From Caproicibacterium argilliputei (GTDB lineage: Bacteria; Bacillota; Clostridia; Oscillospirales; Acutalibacteraceae), in NCBI RefSeq assembly GCF_029211325.2, contig NZ_CP135996.1:2480001-2544000 (forward strand): a stretch of DNA of 64,000 nucleotides. Direction: 5' to 3'. Under the pieces are notes generated by a model. That model made no database searches. It saw nothing but the letters and a program-made list of their open reading frames with translations, and was not told the DNA's origin. The translations under genes and the position numbers were made by a program. Below, piece by piece: positions 34,208-42,928 of this stretch; positions within the stretch are counted from its first letter, which is position 1; every line of letters starts with the position of its first letter.

Positions 34208-36480
34208 TGTTTACCCTCTACAGTTCAGATTTAATTGGGAACCCAAGCAACTGCTCCTATCCTCACAAAAATGTAATTATTAATGCCGACAGTCTAAAAA
34301 CCGCCGTCTGCCATGACTATGTCTGTGCAGAATATAAAAACCACTACAGGAATGGCGACAACTTTATCTCCGCTGACTGCCTTCCGGTAGACTGCGACAA
34401 TGACCACTCGGAGAATCCGAAAGACTGGGTTACCCCCAAGAATGTCATGGACGCCTTTCCGGGGGTCAGTTTTGCCGTTCATTACAGCCGTTTCCATAAA
34501 CGTGAGAAAAACGGAAAACCCGCGAGGCCGAAATTCCATGTGCTTTTCCCGATTGACCGCGTGACCGATGCCTCACTCTACAGCGATATGAAGAAACTGG
34601 TCAATTCCATCTTTCCGTATTTTGATACAAAAGCTCTGGATGCAGCGCGCTTTTTCTTTGGTACAGCGGATTCCAATGTCGAGCTCTATCCCGGCCGCAT
34701 GAATCTTACAGAATTCCTGAACGGTGAGGATTTTGACAAGAATCTGTCCGGCGGCTATGAAAATGATTCTGTTATCCCAGAAGGCAGCCGCAACGCGACG
34801 ATGTCCCGCTTTGCCGGTATCGTCATCAAAAAATACGGCGATACAGACACTGCTTACCGGAGCTTTCTTGAAGAAGCTGCAAAGTGCAATCCACCACTTG
34901 AAGCCGGTGAGCTTAACACAATCTGGCACAGCGCCCAGCGCTTTTATTCCAAGATTAGCAAGGAGGATGGCTACGTTTCTCCGGAAGTTTATAACGATGA
35001 AAACAGCTATAAGCCGGACGATTTTTCCGACGTCGGTCAGGCCGAAGTGCTCGCAAAGTACTTTTCAAACGAGCTCCGCTACTCTCCGTCCACTCACTTC
35101 ATCCGTTACAGCGGCCACTACTGGCAGGAAACAGAGCCAGGCGCTCAGGCAGTCGCGCACGAACTTACCCGAAGGCAGATGAAGGAATCAGAAAAAGACA
35201 TGATGGAAACCTTGAAAAAGCTGAAGGACACCGGTGCCCAGGATATCCTCGACAATACATCAAAAGCAAAAGCCGTACAGTTAATGAATGACGAACAGAT
35301 GCAGGCTTATCAGGACTTTCTCACTGCTAAAGCCTATCGGGATTTTGCAATCCGCCGCCGGGATTCCAAGAATATCACGTCAACACTGAAAGAATCGCAC
35401 CCGATGCTGGAAATCTCGCCGCGGGATTTGGACGCGGACTGCTTTCTGCTCTGCACGCCGGAAGCAACTTATGACCTCAGAAAAGGCATGGCCGGTGCGC
35501 GGGAACATTCAGCGGATGACTTTATCACAAAAATTACGTCCGTCTCGCCTAGTTCGAAAGGCGAAAAGCTCTGGCTGGACTGCCTTGACCTCATTTTTCA
35601 GAAGAATCAGCAGCTTATCAATTACGTCCAGATGATCTGCGGCCTTGCCGCTATCGGAAAAGTCTATGTGGAAGCACTGATTATTGCCTATGGTGACGGA
35701 CGGAACGGGAAGTCAACCTTCTGGAATTCGGTGTCCCGTGTGCTCGGCCTTTACAGCGGAAATATCTCCGCCGATACCCTGACCGTCGGATGCCGCAGGA
35801 ACATCAAGCCGGAAATGGCTGAGGTCAAAGGAAAACGGCTTCTCATTGCTGCAGAAATGCAGGAAGGCGCGAGACTCAATGACTCAACAATCAAACAGCT
35901 CTGCTCTACGGATGACGTATTTGCAGAAAAGAAATACAAAGACCCGTTCTCTTTCAAGCCCTGCCATACTCTCGTACTCTATACCAACCATCTGCCGCGT
36001 GTCTCAGCATCGGATGATGGTATCTGGCGCAGGCTTATTGTCATTCCGTTTGGTGCCAAGATTGAAGGCAATACCGACATCAAGAATTATGGCGAGTATC
36101 TCTATGAAAACGCTGGTGGAAGCATTCTGGCTTGGATCATTGAAGGTGCAAAGAAAGTAATCGCGCTCGACTACCAGATTCCAGTTCCCGACTGTGTGGC
36201 GAAAGCCATCAATGAATACCGCAGTCAGAATGACTGGTTCGGGCATTTTCTTGAAGATAAATGTGAAGCCGGCCCTTCATTTAAGGAAAGCTCCGCGGCC
36301 CTGTACCAAGCGTACCGGAACTATTCTCTCGACTGTAACGAATATGTTCGCAGCACTGCGGATTTCTATTTTGCTCTGGAGAAGGCTGGATTTGAACGGC
36401 TGACGCTGAATCGAAAACGCTATTTTAAGGGCCTTCGCATTCGTGAGGATACCGGCGCCGAGGAGGATTTTCTGAAATGA
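34207..36480 (+). CDS. P4-type primase-helicase (AEP primase, D5_N, SF3 helicase)
   Basis: This 757-residue replication protein combines a primase and helicase. The N-terminal AEP-like primase carries PVDCDND with acidic metal ligands near 62-66 and SFAVHYSRFH. A PriCT-type helical segment follows near 190-240. A D5_N-like region leads to the SF3 helicase with Walker A GDGRNGKST near 497-505, then RLLIAAEMQEGARL (B motif region) and TNHLPRVSASDDGIWRR. It should start replication at the element's origin; a long inverted repeat lies just after the gene. Confidence 0.92.
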   Translation: MFTLYSSDLIGNPSNCSYPHKNVIINADSLKTAVCHDYVCAEYKNHYRNGDNFISADCLPVDCDNDHSENPKDWVTPKNVMDAFPGVSFAVHYSRFHKREKNGKPARPKFHVLFPIDRVTDASLYSDMKKLVNSIFPYFDTKALDAARFFFGTADSNVELYPGRMNLTEFLNGEDFDKNLSGGYENDSVIPEGSRNATMSRFAGIVIKKYGDTDTAYRSFLEEAAKCNPPLEAGELNTIWHSAQRFYSKISKEDGYVSPEVYNDENSYKPDDFSDVGQAEVLAKYFSNELRYSPSTHFIRYSGHYWQETEPGAQAVAHELTRRQMKESEKDMMETLKKLKDTGAQDILDNTSKAKAVQLMNDEQMQAYQDFLTAKAYRDFAIRRRDSKNITSTLKESHPMLEISPRDLDADCFLLCTPEATYDLRKGMAGAREHSADDFITKITSVSPSSKGEKLWLDCLDLIFQKNQQLINYVQMICGLAAIGKVYVEALIIAYGDGRNGKSTFWNSVSRVLGLYSGNISADTLTVGCRRNIKPEMAEVKGKRLLIAAEMQEGARLNDSTIKQLCSTDDVFAEKKYKDPFSFKPCHTLVLYTNHLPRVSASDDGIWRRLIVIPFGAKIEGNTDIKNYGEYLYENAGGSILAWIIEGAKKVIALDYQIPVPDCVAKAINEYRSQNDWFGHFLEDKCEAGPSFKESSAALYQAYRNYSLDCNEYVRSTADFYFALEKAGFERLTLNRKRYFKGLRIREDTGAEEDFLK

Positions 36481-36494
36481 ATGGCACCGATGAC

Positions 36495-36583
36495 AAGGTG
36501 TATCAACCTCTCTGCACAGACTTTTCTATAGGCCATAAAAAATCATATAAGAAAAAGTTCGTGCAGCTACCTTGATACACCTT
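36495..36583. repeat. long imperfect inverted repeat, possible origin
   Basis: AAGGTGTATCAA (36495-36506) is perfectly inverted as TTGATACACCTT (36572-36583). Inside these arms, CTGCAC..ACTTTT is mirrored by AAAAGT..GTGCAG, leaving an AT-rich centre (GGCCATAAAAAATCA). The gap between the primase-helicase and VRR-NUC genes holds little else. Such structures next to P4-type replicases often are replication origins; a regulatory RNA hairpin is an alternative. Confidence 0.55.
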
Positions 36584-36621
36584 GCACTTGGCCTATTTCA
36601 TGCAATTATAGAGGTCTTTGA

Positions 36622-36903
36622 ATGAATGAAAAACAGATAGAAAACAAATTAACGCTGGCAGTTAAAAAGGCAGGCGGTATTGCGCCAAAGTTCGTGTCTC
36701 CGGGTTTTGCGGGAATGCCAGACCGCATCGTCTTATTACCTGACGGCCTTATCGCCTTTGTGGAACTGAAGGCACCCGGAAAGAAACCGCGCCCGCTCCA
36801 GTTGGCAAGGCACCGGCTGCTTCGGTCGTTGGGCTTTAAAGTATATGTGATCGACAGCGTAAAGCAGATTGGAGAGATGCTGGATGAACTTCAAGCCACA
36901 TGA
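36622..36903 (+). CDS. VRR-NUC domain nuclease
   Basis: This 93-residue protein is a compact VRR-NUC nuclease: N-terminal helix with EKQIENKLTLAVKKAGG, the GMPDRIVLLPDG strand with catalytic Asp, then FVELKAPGKKPRPLQ with Glu and Lys of the PD-(D/E)xK core. Length is normal for the phage form. It overlaps the SNF2 helicase start by 20 bp. This pair is common in clostridial and streptococcal phages and probably resolves replication or recombination intermediates before packaging. Confidence 0.93.
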   Translation: MNEKQIENKLTLAVKKAGGIAPKFVSPGFAGMPDRIVLLPDGLIAFVELKAPGKKPRPLQLARHRLLRSLGFKVYVIDSVKQIGEMLDELQAT

Positions 36904-38260
36904 TTATCAGAAATATGCTATAGACTATATCGAAACGCATCCTATAGCTGCGGTTCTCCTCGATATGGGCATTGGCAAAACTGTAATCAGCCTGACGGCC
37001 ATCGAAGACCTGTTGTTCGACAGTTTTGAAGTTCACCGGGTCCTCGTCGTCGCACCGCTCCGCGTCGCCCGCGATACATGGCCCGCTGAAATCAAGAAAT
37101 GGTCGCACCTTAAAGACCTGACCTATTCTGTTGCAGTAGGAAATGTAAAAGAACGCCGAGTTGCACTGACGTCCTCCGCAGATATCACCATCATCAATCG
37201 TGAGAACCTTGAGTGGCTGATTGAAGACAGCGGATTCCCATTTGACTTTGATATGGTCATTCTTGACGAGCTCTCTTCCTTCAAAAATCATCGGTCGAAA
37301 CGCTTCCGTTCCATGATGAAAGTAAGGCCCAAGGTAAAACGTATCGTAGGACTTACCGGTACCCCTTCATCAAATGGCCTTATGGATCTCTGGGCGGAGT
37401 TCCGCCTTCTCGATATGGGCCAGCGCCTTGGACGGTTCATTACCCAGTACCGCACAAATTACTTCATGCCGGATAAGCGAAACGGTGAGATCATCTACTC
37501 TTATAAGCCGCTGCCGGGCGCGGAGAACACCATCTACCGGGAAATTTCGGATATCACGATTTCCATGAAGTCGACGGATCACCTGAAGATGCCAAAGCTC
37601 ATCAGCAGCGAATACGAAGTCCGCCTGTCCGATGAGGAACAGAAACGGTACGACAGCCTGAAGAAGAATCTGGTTCTGCAGCTTCCAAGTGGCGACATCA
37701 CAGCCGCCAATGCCGCGTCCCTCTCCGGAAAGCTGTGTCAGATGGCCAACGGTGCCGTTTACTCTGACACCGGAATCGTTGTTCACATTCATGACCGAAA
37801 ACTGGACGCACTGGAGGACCTGATCGAAGCGGCAAACGGGAAGCCTGTGCTGGTGGCCTACTGGTTCAAGCACGACTTCGCCAGAATATCCGAGCGGCTG
37901 CATAAGCTCCACATCCCGTTCTCCTGCCTTAACACTTCCGGCAGCATCCGCAGATGGAACAACGGCGAACTTCCCGTGGCCCTCGTGCATCCCGCTTCTG
38001 CCGGGCATGGGCTGAACCTGCAAAGCGGCGGCTCAACGCTCATCTGGTTCGGGCTTACATGGTCGCTGGAGCTCTACCAGCAGACAAACGCAAGATTGTG
38101 GCGGCAGGGACAGACAGCAGGAACCGTGGTGATTCAGCACATCATCACGAAGGGAACCATTGATGGTCGCATTCTGAATGCCCTCTCGCATAAGAACCAC
38201 ACACAGGCAGCCCTGATCAACGCCGTGAAGGCGGACCTGAAAATCAGAGACAACTTTTGA
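36884..38260 (+). CDS. SNF2-family DNA helicase
   Basis: GGAGAG lies 7 bp before the ATG at 36884 (MNFKPHDYQ), giving 458 residues. Helicase motifs are: Q-motif DYQKYAI, Walker A GIGKTVISL with the preceding LLDM, motif II with VILDELSSFK (DELS rather than DEAH), LTGTPSSNG, and the C-terminal HPASAGHGLNLQSGG and WSLELYQQTNARLWRQGQ. It is of the phage SNF2-like type linked to VRR-NUC. A promoter-like site starts just before its stop. Confidence 0.93.
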   Translation: MNFKPHDYQKYAIDYIETHPIAAVLLDMGIGKTVISLTAIEDLLFDSFEVHRVLVVAPLRVARDTWPAEIKKWSHLKDLTYSVAVGNVKERRVALTSSADITIINRENLEWLIEDSGFPFDFDMVILDELSSFKNHRSKRFRSMMKVRPKVKRIVGLTGTPSSNGLMDLWAEFRLLDMGQRLGRFITQYRTNYFMPDKRNGEIIYSYKPLPGAENTIYREISDITISMKSTDHLKMPKLISSEYEVRLSDEEQKRYDSLKKNLVLQLPSGDITAANAASLSGKLCQMANGAVYSDTGIVVHIHDRKLDALEDLIEAANGKPVLVAYWFKHDFARISERLHKLHIPFSCLNTSGSIRRWNNGELPVALVHPASAGHGLNLQSGGSTLIWFGLTWSLELYQQTNARLWRQGQTAGTVVIQHIITKGTIDGRILNALSHKNHTQAALINAVKADLKIRDNF

Positions 38261-38285
38261 CAATCTGTGCCAATCCGAGTGAAAC
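38257..38285 (+). promoter_or_regulatory. promoter upstream of late regulator
   Basis: TTGACA (38257-38262), 17 bp ending in CCGAG, then TGAAAC. The GAGTGA block resembles three stronger sites at 41270, 42490 and 50078. Confidence 0.45.
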
Positions 38286-38314
38286 TTTCAATTCATCTTT
38301 ACGGAGGTACGGTT

Positions 38315-38770
38315 ATGCAGATAGCATGGAAATACCTGAATAAAAGGGCTGCCGCCTTGGACGCCCTCAAGGACTATGACAGCATGCAATTCATTCTGGA
38401 ACACACGGACGACGACATCCGGGCGGAGCATGAAAAGATAGAAAGCGTCCGCAGCCCCGGCTTTGACGGGATGCCGCACGTCCATAACCCGCAGGCCGGT
38501 GAGGAACGCATTCTAAATGGCATAGAGGAAATTGACGTGCTAAAAGAGCGGTACTGGCAGGCGCTGGAGTACATGGCGTGGTTCCAGCCAGCGTGGGAAA
38601 ATCTGACCGAGGGTGAGCGGTATGTGCTGAAAGCGTTTTACCTTTCCAACGGAACAGATGAACCCGTTGGCACAGTCTGTGAACACTTCAGCATAGAGCG
38701 TTCCTCCGCCTACAACAAAAAGAACCGCGCGCTGAAGCATCTGGCGCTGCTGCTGTACGGAAAGCAGTAA
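38315..38770 (+). CDS. late transcription regulator, sigma region-4-like HTH
   Basis: CGGAGGT lies before the ATG at 38315; the protein has 151 residues. The N-terminal half is helical (WKYLNKRAAALDALKDY). The C-terminal half has a sigma region-4/ArpU-like HTH: LTEGERYVLKAFYLSNGT then VGTVCEHFSIERSSAYNKKNRALKHLALLLYG. In Gram-positive phages a protein of this type sits just before the HNH-terminase block and turns on late genes. Position before the packaging genes fits that role. Confidence 0.8.
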   Translation: MQIAWKYLNKRAAALDALKDYDSMQFILEHTDDDIRAEHEKIESVRSPGFDGMPHVHNPQAGEERILNGIEEIDVLKERYWQALEYMAWFQPAWENLTEGERYVLKAFYLSNGTDEPVGTVCEHFSIERSSAYNKKNRALKHLALLLYGKQ

Positions 38771-38899
38771 AGTGAGTAAAATCGTGGACGACTTTCCCGT
38801 TTGAGTGTGCTATACTAATAGCATAGAGAACTGAAAAGGTGAAAGCCATCGAGGAGAAATCCCCGGTGGCTTTCTTGATACCCATGAGGAAGTGAATGA

Positions 38900-39247
38900 A
38901 TGCCATATAAACCAAAACGTCCGTGCCGTTACCCCGGGTGTCCACGTCTAACTGACGGTACCTACTGCGAAGAACACGCGAAGCTTGTGCGGCGGCACTA
39001 CGAACAGTTTACCCGAGGTTACTCCACCAGCAAGCGCTACGGCAGAGCGTGGAAGAAAATCCGTGACCGTTACGTCCGCAAGCATCCGCTCTGTGAGCAG
39101 TGTTTGAAGGAAGGACGCTATGTTGCAGTCGAGGAGGTCCACCACATCATTCCTCTCTCCGAGGGAGGTACGAATGACGAATCAAACCTGATGAGCCTTT
39201 GCCACTCCTGCCACGAGAAGATTCATAAGGGACGAGGCGACCGCTAA
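38900..39247 (+). CDS. HNH endonuclease of the packaging module
   Basis: This 115-residue protein has a zinc-binding N-terminus (CRYPGCPRLTDGTYCEEH) and a classic HNH core (CEQCLKEGRYVAVEEVHHIIPLSEGGTNDESNLMSLCHSCHEKIH). Such HNH proteins are located directly before small terminases in many HK97-type phages and are needed with terminase for DNA packaging. The 129 bp before it includes a hairpin (AAAGCC...GGCTTT). Identity and location are both firm. Confidence 0.95.
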   Translation: MPYKPKRPCRYPGCPRLTDGTYCEEHAKLVRRHYEQFTRGYSTSKRYGRAWKKIRDRYVRKHPLCEQCLKEGRYVAVEEVHHIIPLSEGGTNDESNLMSLCHSCHEKIHKGRGDR

Positions 39248-39400
39248 TAGTATTCGCGGCCTTTTCTTTTGCGCGAGAATATTTTGTACCGGGTGGGGGC
39301 GGTCAAAATCATGAAACACTCCATCAGCGGAAAGCGACGTCCCCTCACGCGCGCGAAAAAAGCGTATTCAAAAGGGTAATAAAAGAAGGCGGTGAGAAAT

Positions 39401-39952
39401 ATGCCGACGAAATCGAATAATACCGGCGGCCGCGGCGGCAGACGTTCGGGTGCTGGACGCAAAAAATCTGCAGTATCCGAGAAAGCCGCGAACGGAAATC
39501 CGGGCGGCAGACCGCTTGAGGTACTGGATATTCCGGAGATGGAAGGTGCTGACATGCCGACGCCACATGACTTCCTTTCTGCCAAGCAGCATGACGGTTC
39601 GACACTCGAAGCCGGTGAAATCTACCGGGAAACCTGGGAGTGGCTCCAAAAAATCGGTATCGCGCAGAAAGTTTCGCCGCAGCTCTTGGAACGCTACGCG
39701 ATGTGCTCCGCAAGATGGATTCAGTGTGAAGAGATGACGACAAGGCTCGGATACCTTTCGAAGCATCCGACAACCGGCAAGCCTATTCCCTCTCCCTTCA
39801 TAAACATCGGCATCAATTATATGAATCAGGCCAACCGCTTGTGGGATGAAATCTTCCAGATTGTGAAGGAGAACTGCTCAACAGAATACGGCGGCCTCAA
39901 TCCGCAGGATGACGTCATGGAACGGCTGCTCCGCGCCAGAAAGGGAATATAA
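39401..39952 (+). CDS. P27-family terminase small subunit
   Basis: GGTGAG lies 5 bp before the ATG at 39401. The 183 residues fit the P27 small-terminase family: a Gly/Arg-rich N-terminus (GGRGGRRSGAGRKK), the GNPGGRPL segment, a helical core (WEWLQKIGIAQKVSPQLLERYAMCSARWIQCE) and FINIGINYMNQANRLWDEIFQIV. It binds the packaging start site. Its stop abuts the ATG of the methylase. Confidence 0.9.
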   Translation: MPTKSNNTGGRGGRRSGAGRKKSAVSEKAANGNPGGRPLEVLDIPEMEGADMPTPHDFLSAKQHDGSTLEAGEIYRETWEWLQKIGIAQKVSPQLLERYAMCSARWIQCEEMTTRLGYLSKHPTTGKPIPSPFINIGINYMNQANRLWDEIFQIVKENCSTEYGGLNPQDDVMERLLRARKGI

Positions 39953-41209
39953 ATGGATACAACCAAATTTGAGCAGGTACCGATCGATAAACTGGTGCCC
40001 TATGCCCGGAATGCGAGGACGCATTCAAAAGAACAGATTGCGCAGCTGAGAGCCAGCCTTCGGGAGTTCGGTTTTGTCTCTCCCGCCGTCATCGACAGCA
40101 AATACAACATCTTGGTCGGCCACGGCAGAGTGCAGGCGGCACGTGAGGAAGGCTATACCACCGTTCCCTGTGTCTTTGCCGAAAACCTGACGGATGCTCA
40201 GAAACGGGCCTATATCCTCGCGGATAACCAGCTCGCACTGGGCGCCGGATGGGACGAAGAGATGCTCTCCGTTGAACTGTCCGACCTGCAGGATGAGTCC
40301 TTTGACATTTCACTTCTCGGTTTCGACAGCGATGAGCTCGAAAAGCTGATGAACGACGACTCCGGAAAAAACGTCGAGGACGATGACTTCAATCTTTCCG
40401 CTGCACTTGAGAAAGCGTCATTTGTGGAACGCGGCGACATCTGGACAGTTGGAAAACATCACCTCATGTGTGGTGATGCTACTTCGGCGGATGACGTGAA
40501 CACGCTCATGGGCAACAAGAGGGCCAACCTCATCGTAACCGACCCGCCTTACGGAGTTTCCTTCAAAGCCTCGGACGGCCTCACGATAGAAAACGACAGC
40601 CTGAAGGGCGAGGAATTTTATAACTTTCTACTCTCTTCTTTCAAGAACATGGCTGACCATCTCGAAAAAGGCGGCGCGGCTTATGTGTTCCATGCGGACA
40701 CGGAAGGCCTGAACTTCCGGAAGGCCTTCATCGACGCAGGCTTTCATCTCGCGGGTGTCTGCATCTGGGTAAAGAACAGTCTCGTACTCGGCCGCTCCGA
40801 CTATCAATGGCAGCACGAGCCGATTTTGTATGGCTTTCTGCAGAATGGAAAACACCCGTGGTACGCTGACAGGAAGCAGACGACCATCTGGAATTACGAC
40901 AAACCAAAACGAAACAAAGATCACCCGACTTCCAAACCGCTCGACCTCCTCGGCTATCCGATCCAGAATTCCAGCCAGGAGAACGCTGTCATCCTCGATA
41001 CTTTCGGCGGTTCCGGTTCAACGCTCATGGCCTGCGAAAAGCTGAATCGGATCTGCTACATGATGGAACTTGACCCGAAGTATGCCTCTGTTATCCTCCG
41101 CCGGTATGTAGAGGATACGAATGATGCATGGGATGTGCATGTAGAAAGAAATGGCGAGAAGATTCCCTATTCCAACCTCGTAAAAGACGTTGAAATCGAG
41201 AGTGTATAG
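39953..41209 (+). CDS. ParB-domain DNA methyltransferase (orphan)
   Basis: This 418-residue protein fuses a ParB/sulfiredoxin-like N-terminal domain (VPIDKLVPYARNARTHSKEQIAQL, GHGRVQAA, about 4-110) with a beta-class amino-methyltransferase. Catalytic motif DPPYG is near 198-202 and SAM-binding DTFGGSGST near 346-354. It has no partner nuclease. Such enzymes are frequent between the small and large terminase genes of clostridial phages and may protect packaged DNA from host restriction. The base type (adenine or cytosine N4) is not certain. Confidence 0.92.
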   Translation: MDTTKFEQVPIDKLVPYARNARTHSKEQIAQLRASLREFGFVSPAVIDSKYNILVGHGRVQAAREEGYTTVPCVFAENLTDAQKRAYILADNQLALGAGWDEEMLSVELSDLQDESFDISLLGFDSDELEKLMNDDSGKNVEDDDFNLSAALEKASFVERGDIWTVGKHHLMCGDATSADDVNTLMGNKRANLIVTDPPYGVSFKASDGLTIENDSLKGEEFYNFLLSSFKNMADHLEKGGAAYVFHADTEGLNFRKAFIDAGFHLAGVCIWVKNSLVLGRSDYQWQHEPILYGFLQNGKHPWYADRKQTTIWNYDKPKRNKDHPTSKPLDLLGYPIQNSSQENAVILDTFGGSGSTLMACEKLNRICYMMELDPKYASVILRRYVEDTNDAWDVHVERNGEKIPYSNLVKDVEIESV

Positions 41210-41269
41210 CACACAAATTTCATCCCGATAATTCGGCGATATTCTACAGCACAAAATTTCCCAAATTGC

Positions 41270-41297
41270 TTGATAAATAAGGCCTTCTGAGTGATAG
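41270..41297 (+). promoter_or_regulatory. phage promoter P1 (TTGATA-N16-TGATAG)
   Basis: TTGATA (41270), a 16 bp spacer ending TTCTGAG, and TGATAG (41292). The same layout appears at 42490 and 50078. It precedes the gene at 41331 by 34 bp. Confidence 0.55.
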
Positions 41298-41330
41298 ATG
41301 TACATACCAAAACGAAGGAGGCAAATACCA

Positions 41331-42041
41331 ATGAAAATAGATTACAACGTAACAGGAAAAGACAGGAAGTCCTTAGTCAATGCCATCGCAGCAATCACAG
41401 AAGGAAAGGCAGAATACCTCGGTATGCCGACAGCGGCCTACAAAGTCGGCTGCTTCACAGTCGACCGGAACGGAACACTGGAGTTCGGCAACAGAACAGA
41501 CAGCAAAGGAACCGAGGACCTTATCAAAGAGCTTGACAAGCGCGGCTTCACTGCCAAAGTTGGGGAAACGTCCGGAGAAGAGTCTGAAACGGCGGATGGC
41601 GCCGGACAGGGCGAAAACATGGGCCTTACGATTTCGGTTCCACTGGCGGCGGTCTCAACCGGCAACCTGACGAACCTGCTCAAGGCGAAAGGTGCGCTTA
41701 TCAAGAAGGCACTTGGAATTGACGACATGCCGATTGAAATCGGTGAGAATAAAGTTTCATTCCCATGGTTTCCGGAAATGCCGGGATCGGATGCATCCAA
41801 AGCATACACTCATTTCATTGCCGCCCTCTGCAAACTCTCGAAAGACCAAAAACGGGTAAGCAGTACCGAGCACCCGGCCGACAATGAGAAATACGCATTC
41901 CGCTGCTTCCTTCTGCGGCTCGGATTCATAGGACCAGAATACAAGCAGGAGAGAAAGATTCTGCTGAAGAACCTGACAGGAAATTCGAGTTTCAGGAACG
42001 GGGCGAAAAAAGAGGCCACTGACGATGAAATTTCCGAATAA
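41331..42041 (+). CDS. conserved phage protein annotated elsewhere as virulence-related
   Basis: AAGGAGG precedes the ATG at 41331; 236 residues. It begins MKIDYNVTGKDRKSLVNAI..ITEGKAEYLGMPTAAY, a pattern shared by many clostridial phage proteins labelled 'virulence-related' without proof. The centre (LTISVPLAAVSTGNLTNLLKAKGALIKKALG, IEIGENKVSFPWFPEMP) and C-terminus (YTHFIAALCKLSKDQKRVSSTE) are conserved blocks in that group. Its function is unknown. It ends inside the DUF4314 gene and is driven by promoter P1. Confidence 0.82.
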   Translation: MKIDYNVTGKDRKSLVNAIAAITEGKAEYLGMPTAAYKVGCFTVDRNGTLEFGNRTDSKGTEDLIKELDKRGFTAKVGETSGEESETADGAGQGENMGLTISVPLAAVSTGNLTNLLKAKGALIKKALGIDDMPIEIGENKVSFPWFPEMPGSDASKAYTHFIAALCKLSKDQKRVSSTEHPADNEKYAFRCFLLRLGFIGPEYKQERKILLKNLTGNSSFRNGAKKEATDDEISE

Positions 42042-42258
42042 AGAAACGGCTGAAAAGGTGAAGCGGCAGTTTCCAGTGGGATGCCGCGTGGAACTCCTTC
42101 GGATGGACGATGCTCAGGCACCGCCCATCGGCATCAGAGGAATAGTCACTGGAGTCGACGACACCGGCTCCCTTCTCGTAAACTGGGATAATGGCTCCAG
42201 CCTCAATGTAATTTACGGCATCGACATCGTGCGGAAGGTGGTGGATTCCGATGACTGA
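42025..42258 (+). CDS. DUF4314 protein
   Basis: This 77-residue protein matches DUF4314: PVGCRVELLRMDDAQAPPIGIRGIVTGVDDTGSLLVNWDNGSSLNVIYGID, an SH3-like strand series. It overlaps genes on both sides. DUF4314 genes are common beside phage terminase and methylase genes; function unknown, possibly regulatory. Confidence 0.88.
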   Translation: MKFPNKETAEKVKRQFPVGCRVELLRMDDAQAPPIGIRGIVTGVDDTGSLLVNWDNGSSLNVIYGIDIVRKVVDSDD

Positions 42259-42427
42259 GAAAATTAAGGAACAGATTCTCGCGATTCAGAACACCGGCCT
42301 TACAAATATGTTCGACGTAAACGCCGTCCAGCGCCTTGCCTACAAACGTGATTTCTATGAGCTGGTGTTTTTCCTTGAGGAACACCGCAAGGAATATGTG
42401 CATTTCATTCTCACAAGCGAAGCGTAA
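42251..42427 (+). CDS. DUF5049 small protein
   Basis: The ATG at 42251 lies within the DUF4314 stop region; 58 residues ending at TAA 42427. It reads KIKEQILAIQNTG..NMFDVNAVQRLAY, then FYELVFFLEEH and YVHFILTSEA, which fits DUF5049. It is a small helical protein; DUF4314-DUF5049 pairs are recurrent in clostridial phages. Function unknown. Confidence 0.85.
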   Translation: MTEKIKEQILAIQNTGLTNMFDVNAVQRLAYKRDFYELVFFLEEHRKEYVHFILTSEA

Positions 42428-42489
42428 ACTACACAATTTTACCGTTCCTAAAAGGCTTGACTTCTCGCATAGAATTCTCCGGAATCCAC

Positions 42490-42517
42490 TTGCTATTTGT
42501 TCCCTTCAGAGTGATAT
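42490..42517 (+). promoter_or_regulatory. phage promoter P2 (TTGCTA-N16-TGATAT)
   Basis: TTGCTA (42490), 16 bp spacer ending TTCAGAG, TGATAT (42512). It heads the transcript of the small gene at 42569 and the terminase. Confidence 0.55.
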
Positions 42518-42568
42518 ATGTATATGCAAAAAGGAAAACACATCTGAATAAAACGGAGGGAAAAGACC

Positions 42569-42796
42569 ATGTGGAGCAAAGGAAGCCTAAAAATCGGAAA
42601 TCACATCATTCACTACTGGGTCAAGCACTACGAGCAGGGCAGCCAGTACGGAATTGAAAACGAAGGCAGAATCTCGAAGCTCATGCTGAAAGAAAACGGT
42701 GCGGTCATTGCCAACTACGACCGGGGCTGGGATATGGAACCGGAAACGGAAGCCGCGCAGCTTGCCTATGCGATTTTGGTAAAGAAATATAACTGA
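42569..42796 (+). CDS. small conserved phage protein
   Basis: This 75-residue protein starts at ATG (MWSKGSLKIGNHIIHYWVKHYEQGSQYGI) with GGAGGG upstream. It is strand-rich with a motif GRISKLML..NGAVIANYDRGWD and ends in a helix (AAQLAYAILVKKYN). It resembles small proteins placed before TerL in clostridial phages (a DUF7678-like type; not certain). Function unknown. Confidence 0.72.
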   Translation: MWSKGSLKIGNHIIHYWVKHYEQGSQYGIENEGRISKLMLKENGAVIANYDRGWDMEPETEAAQLAYAILVKKYN

Positions 42797-42928
42797 ACAT
42801 GAATAGAAATATTCCGAAAGAAGAAGCCGTACGGCTCTTTCTCTCGTACCAACATAGATTTGTGAGGATCGCCAGTCGAATATATCGACAGGCGGCCTTT
42901 TATTTTGCCTTGAAAGGAGGATACCGCC

